Shown: piece after piece, positions 1 to 11,926 of the stretch
How the letters are laid out: the number at the start of each line of letters is the position of its first letter
Position numbering within the stretch: the stretch's first letter is position 1
Source: Alnus glutinosa
Lineage: Eukaryota; Streptophyta; Magnoliopsida; Fagales; Betulaceae
Assembly (NCBI RefSeq): GCF_958979055.1
Contig: NC_084887.1
Span: 37,302,620 to 37,366,619 of the forward strand
Length of the DNA stretch: 64,000 nucleotides
Direction of reading: 5' to 3'
Program-made: the position numbers and the translations under genes
Notes under the pieces: model-generated
Databases searched by the model: none
The model's input: the letters and a program-made list of their open reading frames with translations, nothing else
What the model was told of the DNA's origin: nothing

Positions 1-113
1 CATGTCTTAGATATATATTTGATGTACACTTAATCATACCCAATTTATAAGATAGCGCTTCTAAAAGCTATTAGTCCGACAGAATACTCTTAAGTCAATT
101 TCTTTATTCAAAT

Positions 114-262
114 TAGGATTGTCAATTTTTTACACGACTCGCAAACTCGACACAAACCAAACACGAAATTTGTGGGTTAGGATTAACCTATATTGCCTTA
201 TATTCATGCATCGACACGACCCAAACCCAATATGCGAACACGAATTGCCACTCCAAATTCAA
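114..262. mobile_element. Degenerate hAT-type MITE inside the G3P dehydrogenase intron
   Basis: The segment begins GGATTGTCAATTTTTTACAC and ends ACGAATTGCCACTCC, two imperfect inverted termini of a common plant hAT MITE family whose interior is built of cacgac/gggttagg words. Related copies lie at about 11060-11350 and 36414-36680. The 8-bp target duplication is not clear here. It sits in the intron after exon 5 of the dehydrogenase gene. Confidence 0.4.
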
Positions 263-357
263 ATCAAGGTTTTTGTGAATGATTGGAATCATAGTTCTTC
301 ACATTACTTGCTAAGTAATTCACAAAATCAACTGAACAATGTGTGTACTGCACTCAC

Positions 358-1461
358 AGCTGTGACTAGGAAATAGGGAGTACTAAAGAGTTGAACCCAT
401 TTCTCTGCAATCTGTCTGTTCCCTCTATATCCAACCGTAGCTTCACTAAACTTCTCCACAGCAATCTGCATAGTGTAGCTTCTAGTTTTAGGAAAAGCAA
501 ATGACCAAAAGAACTATTGAAAATTGTATTAACTACCTCATTAGCAATATTTGCCCCCATTAGGACACAACAATTAATCCCCAATTGCTGGGAGATGAGA
601 GTAGAGATCATGCATGGGCCTTCCATCTTCACCTCCATTCCTTTGATGAGGGAAATAGCCTCCACATCTCCCTTAATTTTCCCAACAAGATTCTTGCATA
701 TTCCCTCCATAAATTGATGTGGGGTCACAAAAACCAACATGTTTGCATCCTTTACTGCATTTTAAATTGTAAATGTTAATTTTAAGCCAGGACACTCAGA
801 AGAAAGCAAGAAACCATTACCTGCATTTTCAAGGTCTGGGTCTGCAACAACATTTTTTCCAAGCTTAATGCCAGGGAGATATTTAACATTTTCCTGTTAA
901 TTAAGAAACTAAAAAGATTAAATATTGGAACAACACAGATATAATGATATATGATAATGATGTAATGCAGGTCATAAGGTGTTTACATTGGCACGGTTGA
1001 TGACATCTGTGAGCTTCTCACCACTTGGCAATGTTTCCTCATACACCCACATCCTCACTTCATCTGAAATTTCACAGGAAAAGTTAAATTCATATTGGGT
1101 TTTCATTATACATACCTATTATTGAGTGGAAGACATGAATACCATGGAAAGAGCTGAGCTTAAGCGTGTTGGAGGCAATGAGCCTGGCAGCCACACTGCC
1201 CCAGTTGCCGCTACCAACAACGGTGACTTTAGACTTGTGAGCACCTTCGTCGTTTGAGAATTCGTTGTTGTGTGGCGCGGCGGCTTCATCTTGTGCTGTT
1301 TCTTGGGCTTCCATTGCTGGAGCCATGAGGGGAGAGAGATATGTGAATGATCTGCGGAAGCGAGGAAGCTTAGGAGGAGGTGGGAGTGAGAGACGAAGGC
1401 GAAGGCGAAGAGTGAGTATAAGAGGAGGAGGCAGAGTCATGGGGGCGGAGAAGCCATACAC
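358..1461 (-). CDS. GPDHP: NAD-dependent glycerol-3-phosphate dehydrogenase, 5' half (partial)
   Basis: The enzyme interconverts dihydroxyacetone phosphate and sn-glycerol-3-phosphate, supplying the glycerolipid backbone. Five minus-strand exons join in phase: (1143-1461), (987-1063), (821-893), (537-754) and (358-465), each with GT donor and AG acceptor. The protein shows the Rossmann motif VVGSGNWGSVAA, then DEVRMWVYEE, YLPGIKLGKNVVADPDLENA, VFVTPHQFMEGI, the SLIKGMEV segment and MGANIANE, closely matching my memory of Arabidopsis At5g40610. About 220 residues from the inner Met (1326) are present, roughly half the usual length; the catalytic C-terminal half lies beyond the left edge. Two starts are possible. 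Met at 1326 gives MAPAMEA, like the family; Met at 1461 or 1440 adds a leader rich in Leu, Arg, Pro and Ser that resembles a plastid transit peptide. No break is seen in the exons, so the gene looks functional. The symbol follows At5g40610 usage from memory. Confidence 0.88.
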
Positions 1462-1469
1462 GTTTCGTG

Positions 1470-2217
1470 AGAAACTATGTGTATCGTCTTAAATCTTGGC
1501 GATCTCATCTATGTCTGTTTCTGGTATTTTGTGTCTTGTGTGAGGTGTGCCTTCGTCGAGAGGACAATCATCCTCTCCATCAATTATTTTTTATTTTAAT
1601 ACGAAATCTAACGGTGTAGACAATTAAATATCTTTTTTATTTTTTTTTATTTATTTTATTTTTTTTAATAATATGATGGAGACCATAGTTTAATATGTTC
1701 CATTTAGTTCATTTTCTTAATTAATATAATAAGAAAAATGCTTAGGATATTACAATAATTTTCTTACAAATTGACGGAGCAGTTACAATCAAATTTAATT
1801 ATTTTTTTGATTAACGCGATAAGTGTTACGTGGACTTACAAACTAACATGCCACTATAATGTCGATCACAATCAAATCTAATTCCTCTTCAATTTTCTTA
1901 CAAATTGATATTACAATAAATGTTATGTGGACTGCCACATCAATTTATAATAAAAGTTATAATATCCTTATTAGCACTAAGTATAATAAATTTGGACTAT
2001 CAAAAAAATAACATATAATAAACTTGGTTGTGTATCTTGTTTGTCTCAATTTATTAGTGTTATGCTTTTTATACAATAAACAAGATTCTTAAGAAAATTG
2101 TTTGACTTTTAAATATAGATAAAGAATATCTTAAATCGATCCTTACCATTTTATATTTTATTGAGAATTTTATATTTTACTTGATTTTCCCTTTCTTTCT
2201 TTCTTTTTCTTTTTTTC
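1470..2217. other. AT-rich upstream flank of the dehydrogenase gene, no gene seen
   Basis: This is the putative promoter side of the dehydrogenase gene. It is AT-rich with long T runs and some internally repeated words (ttacaaattga and gttatgtgga appear twice between 1760 and 1960), probably an old MITE. No coding signal was found. Confidence 0.5.
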
Positions 2218-3430
2218 TTTTTTTTTTTTTTTTTTTTTAAGGAAAGATAAATCTTTCATTGATCAAAGAAGGGTACAGAACAAACTACCATATAGGTGTA
2301 CACAACACACCTTCAAACAAGTGAATACCCCACCTGAGCCAAAAGACTCAGACCATTACAGACAGAAATGCTACAAATAATGAAATCTAGCCAAACAGAA
2401 TGATACATCTACGGTGACATAATCATTATCTTTAAAGGGAGTCGGTCACACATTCTGTGCAAAAAGCAATGACTAGATTGATTAGCACAGAACACACTGC
2501 CAAGAGAACCAACACCAACAAACTACCCCTCTGGATCAACACCAAGGGGACAACAACTCCATCATTAGCTCACAAGACTAAGGGGAAAAAACAACAAAGA
2601 CACAAACAAAAAATAAAATCAACTACAAATGCAATGGCCGGACCATTTCTCCCACTTCCCCTTGTTGCGCAAACGGTTGGAATCACCTATTAAGACTCCA
2701 TAAAAATCTGGAATTGGTCCCTGAAACACGCTCCAAAACTACACCCAAAATAACGCCCTCAATCAAGCACTGTCGGTCCTGATTAAGCGCCGCACGTCGC
2801 CCCAATGGCGAGATAATCGGTGAAAAACAAAACTGCCAAAGAAACCGCCAATCCCCGTTCCCCTAAACCGCCGTTCCAAAGGAAAACCTTAGGCCTCCAC
2901 TGCTGCAGAACTACCACGAAAACACAACTGAGCTATTTCGTTTCCGACGTGGCAAACCAAACCAGCAACGGCAGATCAAAGCCTCCCATACGAAATCAAT
3001 ACTGTTAGGCCGGAAAACCCATGGAAGAAACTCAAAACTTGGACCAGTGCGATTCTTCTTGCAATTGCGTCTTCGGCAAATCCAGCCAAACCAGCAGCAA
3101 ATCACGACCTCCTAGTTAGAGATCAGACCTCATGCGCCACGAATCGGGAGAAAAAACGTCCGCCATTACACCCTACTATGCGAAAAACCACGTCTCTGTC
3201 TCGGAAAAAGACAAGATAAAATACATCAACTTCACCTCAATAGTTGCCGACGACACCCAAAAAGAGAAAATGAAACTTATTTATAAACAAGACCGAAAAT
3301 AACCTACTAGGGTTCCGCTCCCCTCCTCCATTATCATGCTCAAAAAGTTCTTACTCACAGAGAAAAAATCACCAGAGGGGAGAGCATAAGAGTTCACGCT
3401 ATTTTTATTTTTTTTCCATTCTTCTAGGAT
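2218..3430 (-). mobile_element. LINE-like retroposon fragment with poly-A tail
   Basis: On the minus strand this stretch ends with CAATGAAAGATTTATCTTTCC followed by a run of A (the T run at 2218-2239), the typical 3' end of plant L1-type LINEs. The body (2240-3430) is richer in GC than its flanks and holds only short broken frames, such as a 64-residue minus-strand frame at 2911-3105 with WFGWICRRRNCKK. No reverse transcriptase motif is visible, so it is a truncated or non-autonomous copy. Target duplications were not found. Confidence 0.45.
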
Positions 3431-4778
3431 GGATCATATATATATATATAAAAAGAAGGCAAGTCCATTCATAGAGGTAGTTTAGAATTACACACGTGTA
3501 TTGAACCCATCGTCTTTAAAGATGGAAACGTTTTTAACCTGCGTGCGTTTACTTTAAACTGTAAGTCGTTTTGATTTTTAACGTGTACTGAACCGTGATC
3601 AAGTGAACCGGTGCGTTTTTCTATATCATGTTATTACACACTGATCGTCTCTCTGTCTCTGTCTGGCGGAGTAAGCTTTCTTTATATAAAATGTTTCCAT
3701 GTAAAATGTTTTGTCAAAAAAATATTTGTAAGAAAAATGTTTTTTTGGTATTTGACTCGTATGGAAAATGTGCAATAGCAGAAAACGGCCGGCGACTTCC
3801 GACAGTTTGAGAAGGAGAAGTTCAAACTCAAAAAATGATTTATGAAATTTAAAAACAAAAACCATTTTTCGAAACTAAAGAAGTTTTTTTGTCAAATCGA
3901 TATTTTATTTTATTTTTTTGTTTGACTATCATTTTTTGTAGCACCAAATAACAAAAAATATTAAAAATGCCGAAACAAACAAAGTCTTAGATTTCTTTTA
4001 TATTTTTTTTGTTTTTTTTTTGTCAATGTCAATAAATGCTATTTCATATTCTCTAATCTTTTTATGTTGATATGACATTGACGATCTATTAATCATTTTT
4101 TTTGTTCTTATTTATTAAGATTAATTTAAAAATAGATTGAGATGTTTCAAAACGCACGTGAGACGTAGGTTCTTTTGTTTCAAAATGTTCATTGTCGGTG
4201 CTTAAGTTAACGCAATGAAGCTTTTACGTACGTACTAGTATTCTGACTTTGGATTTTCACGAATCACGAGCCAAGACTGCAGTGACACACGAGTCAAAAA
4301 ATCGATAAAAATCCATTATTTGATATTTGTTCTGAATATTTGTTTGAATGACTACATAATATAAAATGTATATTTGTTTCTACGGGCAAACCTTTGTCTT
4401 TTAACGGTTGAACTTTCTCATCATCACCGAATTTTCTAAGAAATATTTCTACCACATTGACAAAGTTAAAAAAGTGCGCTCAAAAGTAGGAAGCAATTTT
4501 AAGACAAGCAATGCAACGTTAACCGCATCTGCATACCCTTAAATACATAAATAAATTCATCAAAACGACATCATTTTTATGTTTAATACTCATCATGGAT
4601 GTTTGTATTTTCTTTATTATTTTTAACAACATTATAACGTCTTAACTTAATTTTCTAACACTAATTCAGTACTGAAGAGTTAAAACCAAAACTTACCTCA
4701 GCGGCAGGAGTCGTCCAAATCTTGGTAAGTACCTCATCTCTAAATCTTGAAACGTTTACTCTATTGTTATTTCTGTAA
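3431..4778. other. Intergenic, degenerate Tourist-like remnant, no gene
   Basis: AT-rich DNA. Positions about 3690-3990 read on the minus strand (TTGTTTGTTTCGGC, then TTTGGTG and GATAGTCAA) resemble the Tourist-like element at 21662-22392, so this is probably an eroded relative. Nothing else is recognised. Confidence 0.4.
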
Positions 4779-4963
4779 GAATAATGATTCAATGCCACCT
4801 AAATATACAACTTTTTACCACCTTGCCTATGTGGCAAGGTGGTCCCCCACTATTTTTTGAGTTTTTTTATTTTTTAAAAATAAATTAAGGTGGAGGACCA
4901 CCTTGCAACATAGATAAGTTGGTAAAAAGTTGTATATTTAGGTGGTAGTGAATCATTACTCTT
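4779..4963. repeat. Fold-back MITE
   Basis: Two arms of about 75 bases are near-perfect inverted copies: the left arm begins ATAATGATTCAATGCCACC and contains caaggtggt; the right arm ends ggtggtagtgaatcattact. An AT-rich loop of about 40 bases separates them. The structure is that of a small stem-loop transposon relic. Confidence 0.65.
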
Positions 4964-5799
4964 TCTGTAATTTTTAGTGTTTTCTTTTTCTTTCTTTTTT
5001 TTGTATTATTTTAACATATATTGAGCGACAACATAGGTAAGAGAGCAGTAAAATATTATGAAAGACGGTCCAAAGCAAATGTTAGGGTGATTGAGCAAAG
5101 CATATGATATGCTTCAAAAGTAACGCAAACCGAGTCCGGTGCGTGCCTTTTGGAACATGGGCAACTAGAACTGTTTATGCATGCGCAGCCAACTAGTGTG
5201 CCTAGAAGGAGAAGGAGAAGAGACCGCTTTCATTCCCATTGCTTTGTTTAATCAAGCAAATCCCATAATGTTGCCCCAAAAGAAGCATAAAGTAGTACAT
5301 TTCTCTTCTTTCGGCCATTTTCAGTCAAATTAGTGAGTGGGCTATGTAATAAAGAATATAATAGTAAGAGAGACTGCCGGCCTCTAGCCTCTAGCTTAGT
5401 CAATTTGAATGATGCAAGATTTGAAGACTAAGATGGAGTGGTTGCATATTGAAACTGGACCCTTCTAGAGCTTGGCCGCTTCAATCTTCCTGGGTCATGT
5501 TCTGGAGGTTGGCAATCAAGCAGCACAGATTTCAGCAAACAAAAGATTTCATGTACAAGCTCTCCGGTTTGCTGAAAACTAGAATGATCTTTTTATGAAC
5601 TTTCTTGAATGTGTTCAGTTGCACAGAACTGAGACTATTTGAAGCTGTTGCAATTATGTGGAATTTTCATCCATTGCCTTACTCATAGTTGTGCCAACAG
5701 AAGCCAGTACAAAAAGATGTAAAACACTAACAGCTAAATAACTAGTCACTACAAGTACAAACAGATAGCTCAGCAGAGGAAACGAGAGGGAAGCCTCAC
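4964..5799. other. Downstream flank of the peptide gene, no gene
   Basis: This is the 3' side of the minus-strand GLV-type peptide gene; about 5640-5799 is plausibly its 3' untranslated region. No other coding signal was recognised. Confidence 0.45.
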
Positions 5800-6101
5800 T
5801 CAAGGGTCCAGCTTATTGTGCACAGGCCGCCGCCTGTGAGGTAGAGAATAATCCTCCGACCACCACTGAGGCACTGGCGCTGGCACATTTACTTGTTTCA
5901 CTCCCATTTGCTGCTGAAGATCCTGTAACCTCTCCACACCTGCAAGCTAACCAATGTACTGCTAAGCTTAATGCACATAGGAAAACCAATGCATAAGAGC
6001 AATCTATTTCTACCTGAAATATGTGGTCTAGCAGCAACCGTGTGGTATTGACCGAGAAAGAAGAGGACAATAATCATCCTAAGCACCAAACCTACCTTCA
6101 T
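5800..6101 (-). CDS. GLV/RGF/CLEL secreted peptide precursor
   Basis: Two minus-strand exons, (6014-6101) and (5800-5939), are joined by a 74-base GT-AG intron with a G|GT codon split and give 75 residues. Residues 1-24 form a hydrophobic signal peptide (MKVGLVLRMIIVLFFLG, cut near VAA|RP). A short variable region follows (VERLQDLQQQMGVKQVNVP), then the C-terminal EDYSLPHRRRPVHN plus KLDP. This fits the root meristem growth factor / GOLVEN / CLEL motif: Asp-Tyr for tyrosine sulfation, a conserved Pro, and a PxHN-type end. In that family, processed peptides act outside the cell on RGI/RGFR leucine-rich-repeat receptor kinases in root meristem, gravitropic and lateral-root growth. It is short for the family but complete. 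The mature ends and receptor are inference. No single reading frame covers it, so frame scanning alone misses it. Confidence 0.8.
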
Positions 6102-7419
6102 CTTAATCCTTCTCCATACTCTTCCCTCCTTCCAACTTTCTCTCTATGCTATAAAACACTTCTTACTCTGCTACATTCGTACCGACTATCCCTTTATGAA
6201 GAGGATAAGACTAAGAAAGGACCCACTAATGAAAAAAATAAAGAAAAGAACAAAAATGCACTTAAATAATGAAAAATGGATCTTAGGTGAATCTAGCTAA
6301 CGTGGTAATCTAAAAAGAACAATTCTTTGGGCTTGTGGATCTAACACGTCGAGCATTTATTTTTGTTCTTTCTTATCAACTGTCAAAAAGAATAAAGCTA
6401 TATGGATATCACCACATGGTTCATAATCTTGATATAAAATGGAGCCATTACATTGTAGACGACTGAACGCTAGGATCAGCCAGTCAGCCAGCCAATCAGC
6501 TAGATGGTTCGATTGGCAACCGCACAAATGCAAAAGCAAGCACACATGAAGAAAAGTTCATTTCAAAACTGCAGCTATCGTGTCTATTGAAATTTCTATG
6601 TATCTCTGCCTGAATTTTTTTTCCTTGCATCTCAATGGTACAGCATAATCATCTCTGTGAAGTTGGCAGACTTTGTTCCAGCCCAACATTTTATCAACTA
6701 AATTTGGCTTCTCATGCCTAAGATTAATAAGCTATTCTCTTATGAATAATGACTTCCCCCCAGAAATCACAACTGAGGCAGTTGTTACTTCAAAAGGACC
6801 TGACACATACAAACCACGTACACCTTCTATCTCCTCAATCAGGTCAATAATACAATTCAGGAGATGGTTTCAGAAGAAGGTTTCAAACACAAGCAGAACA
6901 GTAAATGACTGAAAGTTACTTGTTTAATTTCTAAAGGAGGAGGAGAAAGTTGCTTTTCTTATGGAGTCAATATCAGCAAAACATGCTCAGTATGCACATC
7001 CCAATCATTATAACATGCATTGCTTGAATGACAGAAGCATTCCATCAGCATTATAACAAAAATGTGTGCTTCATCTGATCGAAAAATGCAACAGTAAAAA
7101 AAATGAATTCTTATTTTTTAAATTTGTCTTTCAGATTAACATTAATCATTGAAATTCAAAAAAAAAAAAAAAAAAAACTAATCATTGGTGTAATGTATAA
7201 CATTCAAAAATTGTAAAATTGTCTTTATGCAGTTATATCTCAGAGACAATGGGAAAAAAATTAAATAAGATGAACTTTCTGATTGACTTATGTCATATCA
7301 ACTTAAAAAATAAGGGCATATTACTCTCTTCGAAGCCAGTGCTGCAACAATACCCTTCCTACAAGAAAAATGGAAGGGGACAGCTGGTTTAGCATTTGGC
7401 AAGTAGTGATCATCATGTT
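6102..7419. other. Intergenic between the peptide gene and ATP23, no gene
   Basis: Upstream side of the peptide gene and downstream side of ATP23, both on the minus strand. A pyrimidine-rich stretch at 6100-6190 probably belongs to the peptide gene's 5' untranslated region or promoter. No further coding signal is supported. Confidence 0.45.
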
Positions 7420-9784
7420 TCAGGGAGCTCTGTCAAAGGGCTGTGTATCATTGTAACAAACATCCCAGACAGCTTCCATGGCATCCTTTGCAGCTGCTTC
7501 TGAGCAGTAAGGGTTAGCAATCACTGATTTCATGACTCTTCTTCTCACGCACTCCTTCAAATATCAAAATGAAAACCCACAACTGGATTAATTACATGTA
7601 AAAGAATGTCTAAATTACACTAGAGAATAAGAGTATTGCATATGCTATGAAATTAATTGTGAGTTACGTATGCCTAGACAGTTTTACACCTTTAGTTCAC
7701 CATTATGAAAGATCTGCTTCTTTTCAATACCTAAAAGACAATGGAATGCTCCAATTGGCGAAGCATGCTTGAGCATTTCAAAAGTAGTAATCGCTAATAA
7801 CAATCCAACAACTTAGCATACACACATGCACACAGACACAACACACACTGCACACACAATAGAGAGGAGGGAGGGAGGGAGAGAGAGATGAATTATGAGT
7901 AATGTACTCCTATGATCCTCAACAGTATACTGAGAAAAAAATTAAGATGCTTTACCCTTCTAAAGGTGGGGAATGAAGATCTTTGCTTACGTAATACCAA
8001 TAACATTAGAAAGAATTCCTTCTCATTGAATTTCAGCAGTAACACAGGTCATTTCAACAAGCCTACATTGTTCTCTGAAGTAAGGTAGCATCTAATCATT
8101 GTCCTCACTGAATTCTTCAGCCAACAGGATGGTTGCCAGCTGATATTGAAATGGGAACCATAATGATAACTACTTCCATGCTAGGGAAGCAGAATAAACT
8201 TTAAAATTCCACCTCTCCTATAAAGATTTTACCTAAGTTACAGTACTTGAAGAAAATATGCAATAAAGAGCTTAATAAAAAAGAGTTCTAATAGTTAATC
8301 CATATACTCAGGTTTTGGGTCTACCCAACATTTTAATTCGTTTCCTTGAGGAGCACCATCATGTCTGCTAGAAAATTTGATACACTATTAACTATGTATA
8401 AATGTAATGGGCACTCGGGCCTTTTATATGAATATTTTAGCTGCCACAAAGCTCGCACGCATCTCATGTGGTTTGAATTTAGCATACTGTATCCAGTAGC
8501 ATTCTCCTTTGAAAACTGTTAATACTTTTCATTTGTAATTCGTGATCCTTTCATTTGTAATTGGAAATTTCAAGATTCAACAGACTTTATTTTTGCTGAA
8601 ACACCTTACTACCCTCAAACACAAAAGTTGAAGTCATCTCTTCTTTGCTACCAACTTACAACCAAATGTTTTGGCCTTTGCAGACATCAAAATTGAAAAT
8701 ATTGCTACAATGATGAAAAGAGACAATTCAATGTTATGATCTAATAAAGATGGGAGAAGAGTAGTGAAAGAAGATGTTATTTAAGACGTAAACAAAAAAT
8801 ATCACTTGTTCATGGCCTCGTATATTCATAAAACCCCGCAGCAATTCCCGCTTGTAGTGGCAATCACCACTCAGATGACCAGCCCGAATCTGTTTCACAT
8901 AGATAAAAGAATGTTACTAATTTGATGAAAAGAAAAAATAATCTAAGGAGTAAAAAATTTCCATCACGACTGAAACAAACCTCACTACAAGCATGGTGAG
9001 CACAATTAGCCCAGTCCAGGTTTGCAGCACGACAGTCATCATAAGCATGAATTAGCTCATGTATCACCACTTGGTTGACCTCATCTTGAATGCTCATGTG
9101 ATTACTACACACCATAATCTAAAAACAAATGCATACAAAAACAGCAATTTAGCAATTAATGACCATGTTGGGTGTACAAAATTCAAACTTTTTTATACCT
9201 AAAACACTATGCTCGCATAGAATGAACATTCGAAAACCCAATACCATAATTTAAGACTGCTAAAACAACAAAACCCCAACTACATCGGAGCACAAAATTT
9301 TAATCTTTTTTTTTTGAAAATTTTAATCTTAAAAGCTTAATCTCAATTATAAACCCGAAAGTAATTCAATTGAACAAACAATAATACCCCTTCACCGCGA
9401 ACGTAACCGCCGCTAATCAGCTTGTCGCAATGGACGGCCTTGATGAAGTTGTCCCCAACCACGCACCCCGCCTTCTCCAAATGCTCCATCAGAAACTTCA
9501 CCATTGGACCTGTCAGAGCAAAACCCAAGAAATGAATGAAGTCCGTGGAACAGATATTCCCTGTTTCGTTGCCCGGAAAATCAGTGGGAAAAGAAAAGAA
9601 AAGAAATTGAAAAAATGTAATAAAATCCTAAAACCCTAAACCCTAATTAGAGAAGAGGTTTTGAAGTACTTCGGAGACTCCGCCGGATCATGTCTTGGCA
9701 TTCCTCTATGGACTTGCCACCGTTGACGGCGGAGGAGAAGCTTCCGGATCCGGATCCGGGTTCCGGGGCGGTCTCCTCTGCCAT
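7420..9784 (-). CDS. ATP23: Mitochondrial inner membrane protease ATP23 (M76 metallopeptidase)
   Basis: Five minus-strand exons, (9670-9784), (9388-9509), (8981-9118), (8806-8889) and (7420-7554), splice in phase to 594 bases, or 197 residues, the usual plant length. The order is: a low-complexity N-terminus (MAEETAPEPGSGSG), SIEECQDMIRRSLRS, PMVKFLMEHLEKAGC, the zinc-binding HELIHAYDDCR (HExxH) near residue 100, NCAHHACSEIRAGHLSGDC, then ECVRRRV and a C-terminus ending DTQPFDRAP. In yeast, ATP23 lies on the intermembrane-space face of the inner membrane, matures the Atp6 precursor and assists ATP synthase assembly; plant copies are annotated as Ku70-binding family. All zinc ligands and cysteines appear intact. 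The last intron is the longest (about 1.25 kb) and ends at the 45-codon terminal exon. Confidence 0.93.
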
Positions 9785-11770
9785 TTTCTTTGTGTGCGTG
9801 TGAGAGCTTGGTTTGTGTAACAGTGTTTTTTTGGTGTCTTTCCTCGCGAAGTGATTGGCGGGTCAACGGTCGGTTCGGGTTTTTTTTTGGGTTGGCGCGG
9901 GGGGGCGGGTGGGGTTAGGCTAGCTGGGTACGGTTCGCTTCCGTTCGATGTAGGTTGGTTAAACGGCACAAATTTTATTTGCCGTTTTTATGATCAGTCA
10001 AAATTCTTTTGCCTTCGAGCATAAATCTGCAGCAATGCTCTAAAACCATTGTAAATATTTAATTAATATAAGGCAAAAATCACGTACGTATAGCAGCTTG
10101 TATTTTTCCTCTTTAAAACATATATTTTGCTTTTTGATTAGCTATTTCTAGGCCAGCACTCCTATAACTTATGTATTCTTTTTTTAATCATTTTTCTCTC
10201 TCTTTTTGCTATAGTCATTTCTCTCTCTCTCTCTCTCTCTTCTCTTTTGGTGGTTTAAGAAAATGAAAAAAAGAAAAAAGAAAATAAAGAATTAAAAAAT
10301 CTTTTCAAGTTTGTATTGAAAAAATAGTGAAAAAAAAAGTAGAAAATTGTGCTTTTTAATAGCTAAAATGCATAGCATTTTTTATAGACACTCTTAGGAT
10401 CGATTTGACAATCGATCCTCTAGCTACCATTATTCTTTTGTTGGAAGATCGATTATTTAGGTGGCTTCTAGGACAAGAATAGGGCTTTGTGTATTATGTG
10501 TGCATAAGATACAAGTGGGAGGTGCCACATTAAAAATTGAAGACGCGTGACACACCAACTTGCGTCTTCAAAATGGTACGGAACACAAACCAAAGCCCGG
10601 GAGCATTAGCGAAAAGATAAAAACTTAAAAAGGATGAGGAGAGGAGGTGGACTTGCTTTAAGCTGGAAGTATATATATTAGGGATCATATACTTCAAAGG
10701 AAATATATATATTCAGTGAACTTCACAATGTATATGACTTGATATAGATGGAATCATTTTTCGTAGTGCTTAACTTGTGTAGGTAAAATCAGCCTAATGA
10801 ATGCAAAATCCAAATTCACCATTTGTGCCTCAAAGATTGTTTTGAGGTCCGAGAGGATTAGCTAGGTCCTCAAGTCAATCCACAGGAGGCTTGTTTGGTG
10901 TTATTGAAGGTTTGATAAGATCCAGATCGGGTGTGCAATTGGCAATTAACCTCGTTGCACCTGATGTTCATCTGTTCAATAATGCTAGAGTTGTGGCTCA
11001 ATTTGTCTCGAGTGAGTGCTATTCTTAATTAACTGATTTACTAATAGGTATAGAGTATTAAGTATGTCAATTCCTGTTCACGTGTATGTATATAAGAATA
11101 TATAATATAGGTCAACGTACTCTAACACGATTGACCCATTTAATTAAACGTGTATAGTTTGAGTCGTATTAAAAATTGCTAATCTTAAATGTCGCATGTC
11201 GAGTTTAGGTTGTATCAAGGCATAAATGTAAAACTATATAGGTCAACCATAATCCAACCCATTTAATTTAACAATTAGATCTCCCAATCTTAACACGCTG
11301 ATTTCATGTTAAGTTCGCAAGTCATGTCGAAATTGAATTGACCGCCCTGCATGATGTTAATTAACGTCCATAGATAAAATGGTATACTAATATATAATAG
11401 TAGCTTTATGAAGAAATTGGATATGAAAATTAATCCTAATTACGGTCAAGGTGGGCACAATAGGCCCTTTTTTGCTTGTTAATTTTTATTATGTTTGTAG
11501 AGAAAAATGTTTTTAAATTTGAGGAAATTAATTGTACTAAATTTAATTACAACCTGGTGTATCTAATTTGAACCCTTCTAGATCCGAGTTTAGCCCGTGT
11601 AACAAAAGACCCGGGCCAATCGTCTGAAAGCCACCCAAAAGACCCTCCTCCCTCTCCTATCCTTTGTCCTATAACCAGAAAAGGCAACTAACTTAAGGGA
11701 AAACCAAAACCAGAACTATCCCTCTCTCTTCCTCTCCTCCATACATTTCCCTAGCTTCCCTCCCACCCCT
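9785..11770. other. Intergenic between ATP23 and the arabinogalactan protein gene
   Basis: A divergent promoter region for ATP23 (minus) and the arabinogalactan gene (plus). It starts GC-rich next to ATP23 (9840-9960) and becomes AT-rich. It contains a CT microsatellite near 10200-10240 and an hAT-like relic at about 11060-11350. No gene was seen. Confidence 0.5.
11060..11350. mobile_element. Probable degenerate hAT-type MITE
   Basis: The left terminus AGTATGTCAATTCCTG and right terminus TTGAATTGACCGCCCT are imperfect inverted repeats, and the interior (gacccatttaatt, ccaacccatttaattt) matches the family seen at 36414-36680. The target duplication is unclear. Confidence 0.35.
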
Positions 11771-11775
11771 CCCAC

Positions 11776-11782
11776 TATATAT
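11776..11782 (+). promoter_or_regulatory. TATA box of the arabinogalactan protein gene
   Basis: TATATAT lies in a CT-rich context (cccactatatatcccc), about 145 bases before the ATG at 11927. This is a plausible core promoter position given a CT-rich 5' leader. Confidence 0.55.
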
Positions 11783-11926
11783 CCCCTTCCCATCTCGATC
11801 CTCTTCCTCATTCTAAGGTGCAGTGTTTCTCTATATAACTTAGAGAAGTACTGTAATCTCTAGAATCCACAGCAAATAAATACACACACAATAATTCAAA
11901 CACAAAAGAAAAAAGAGTACTTCGAA

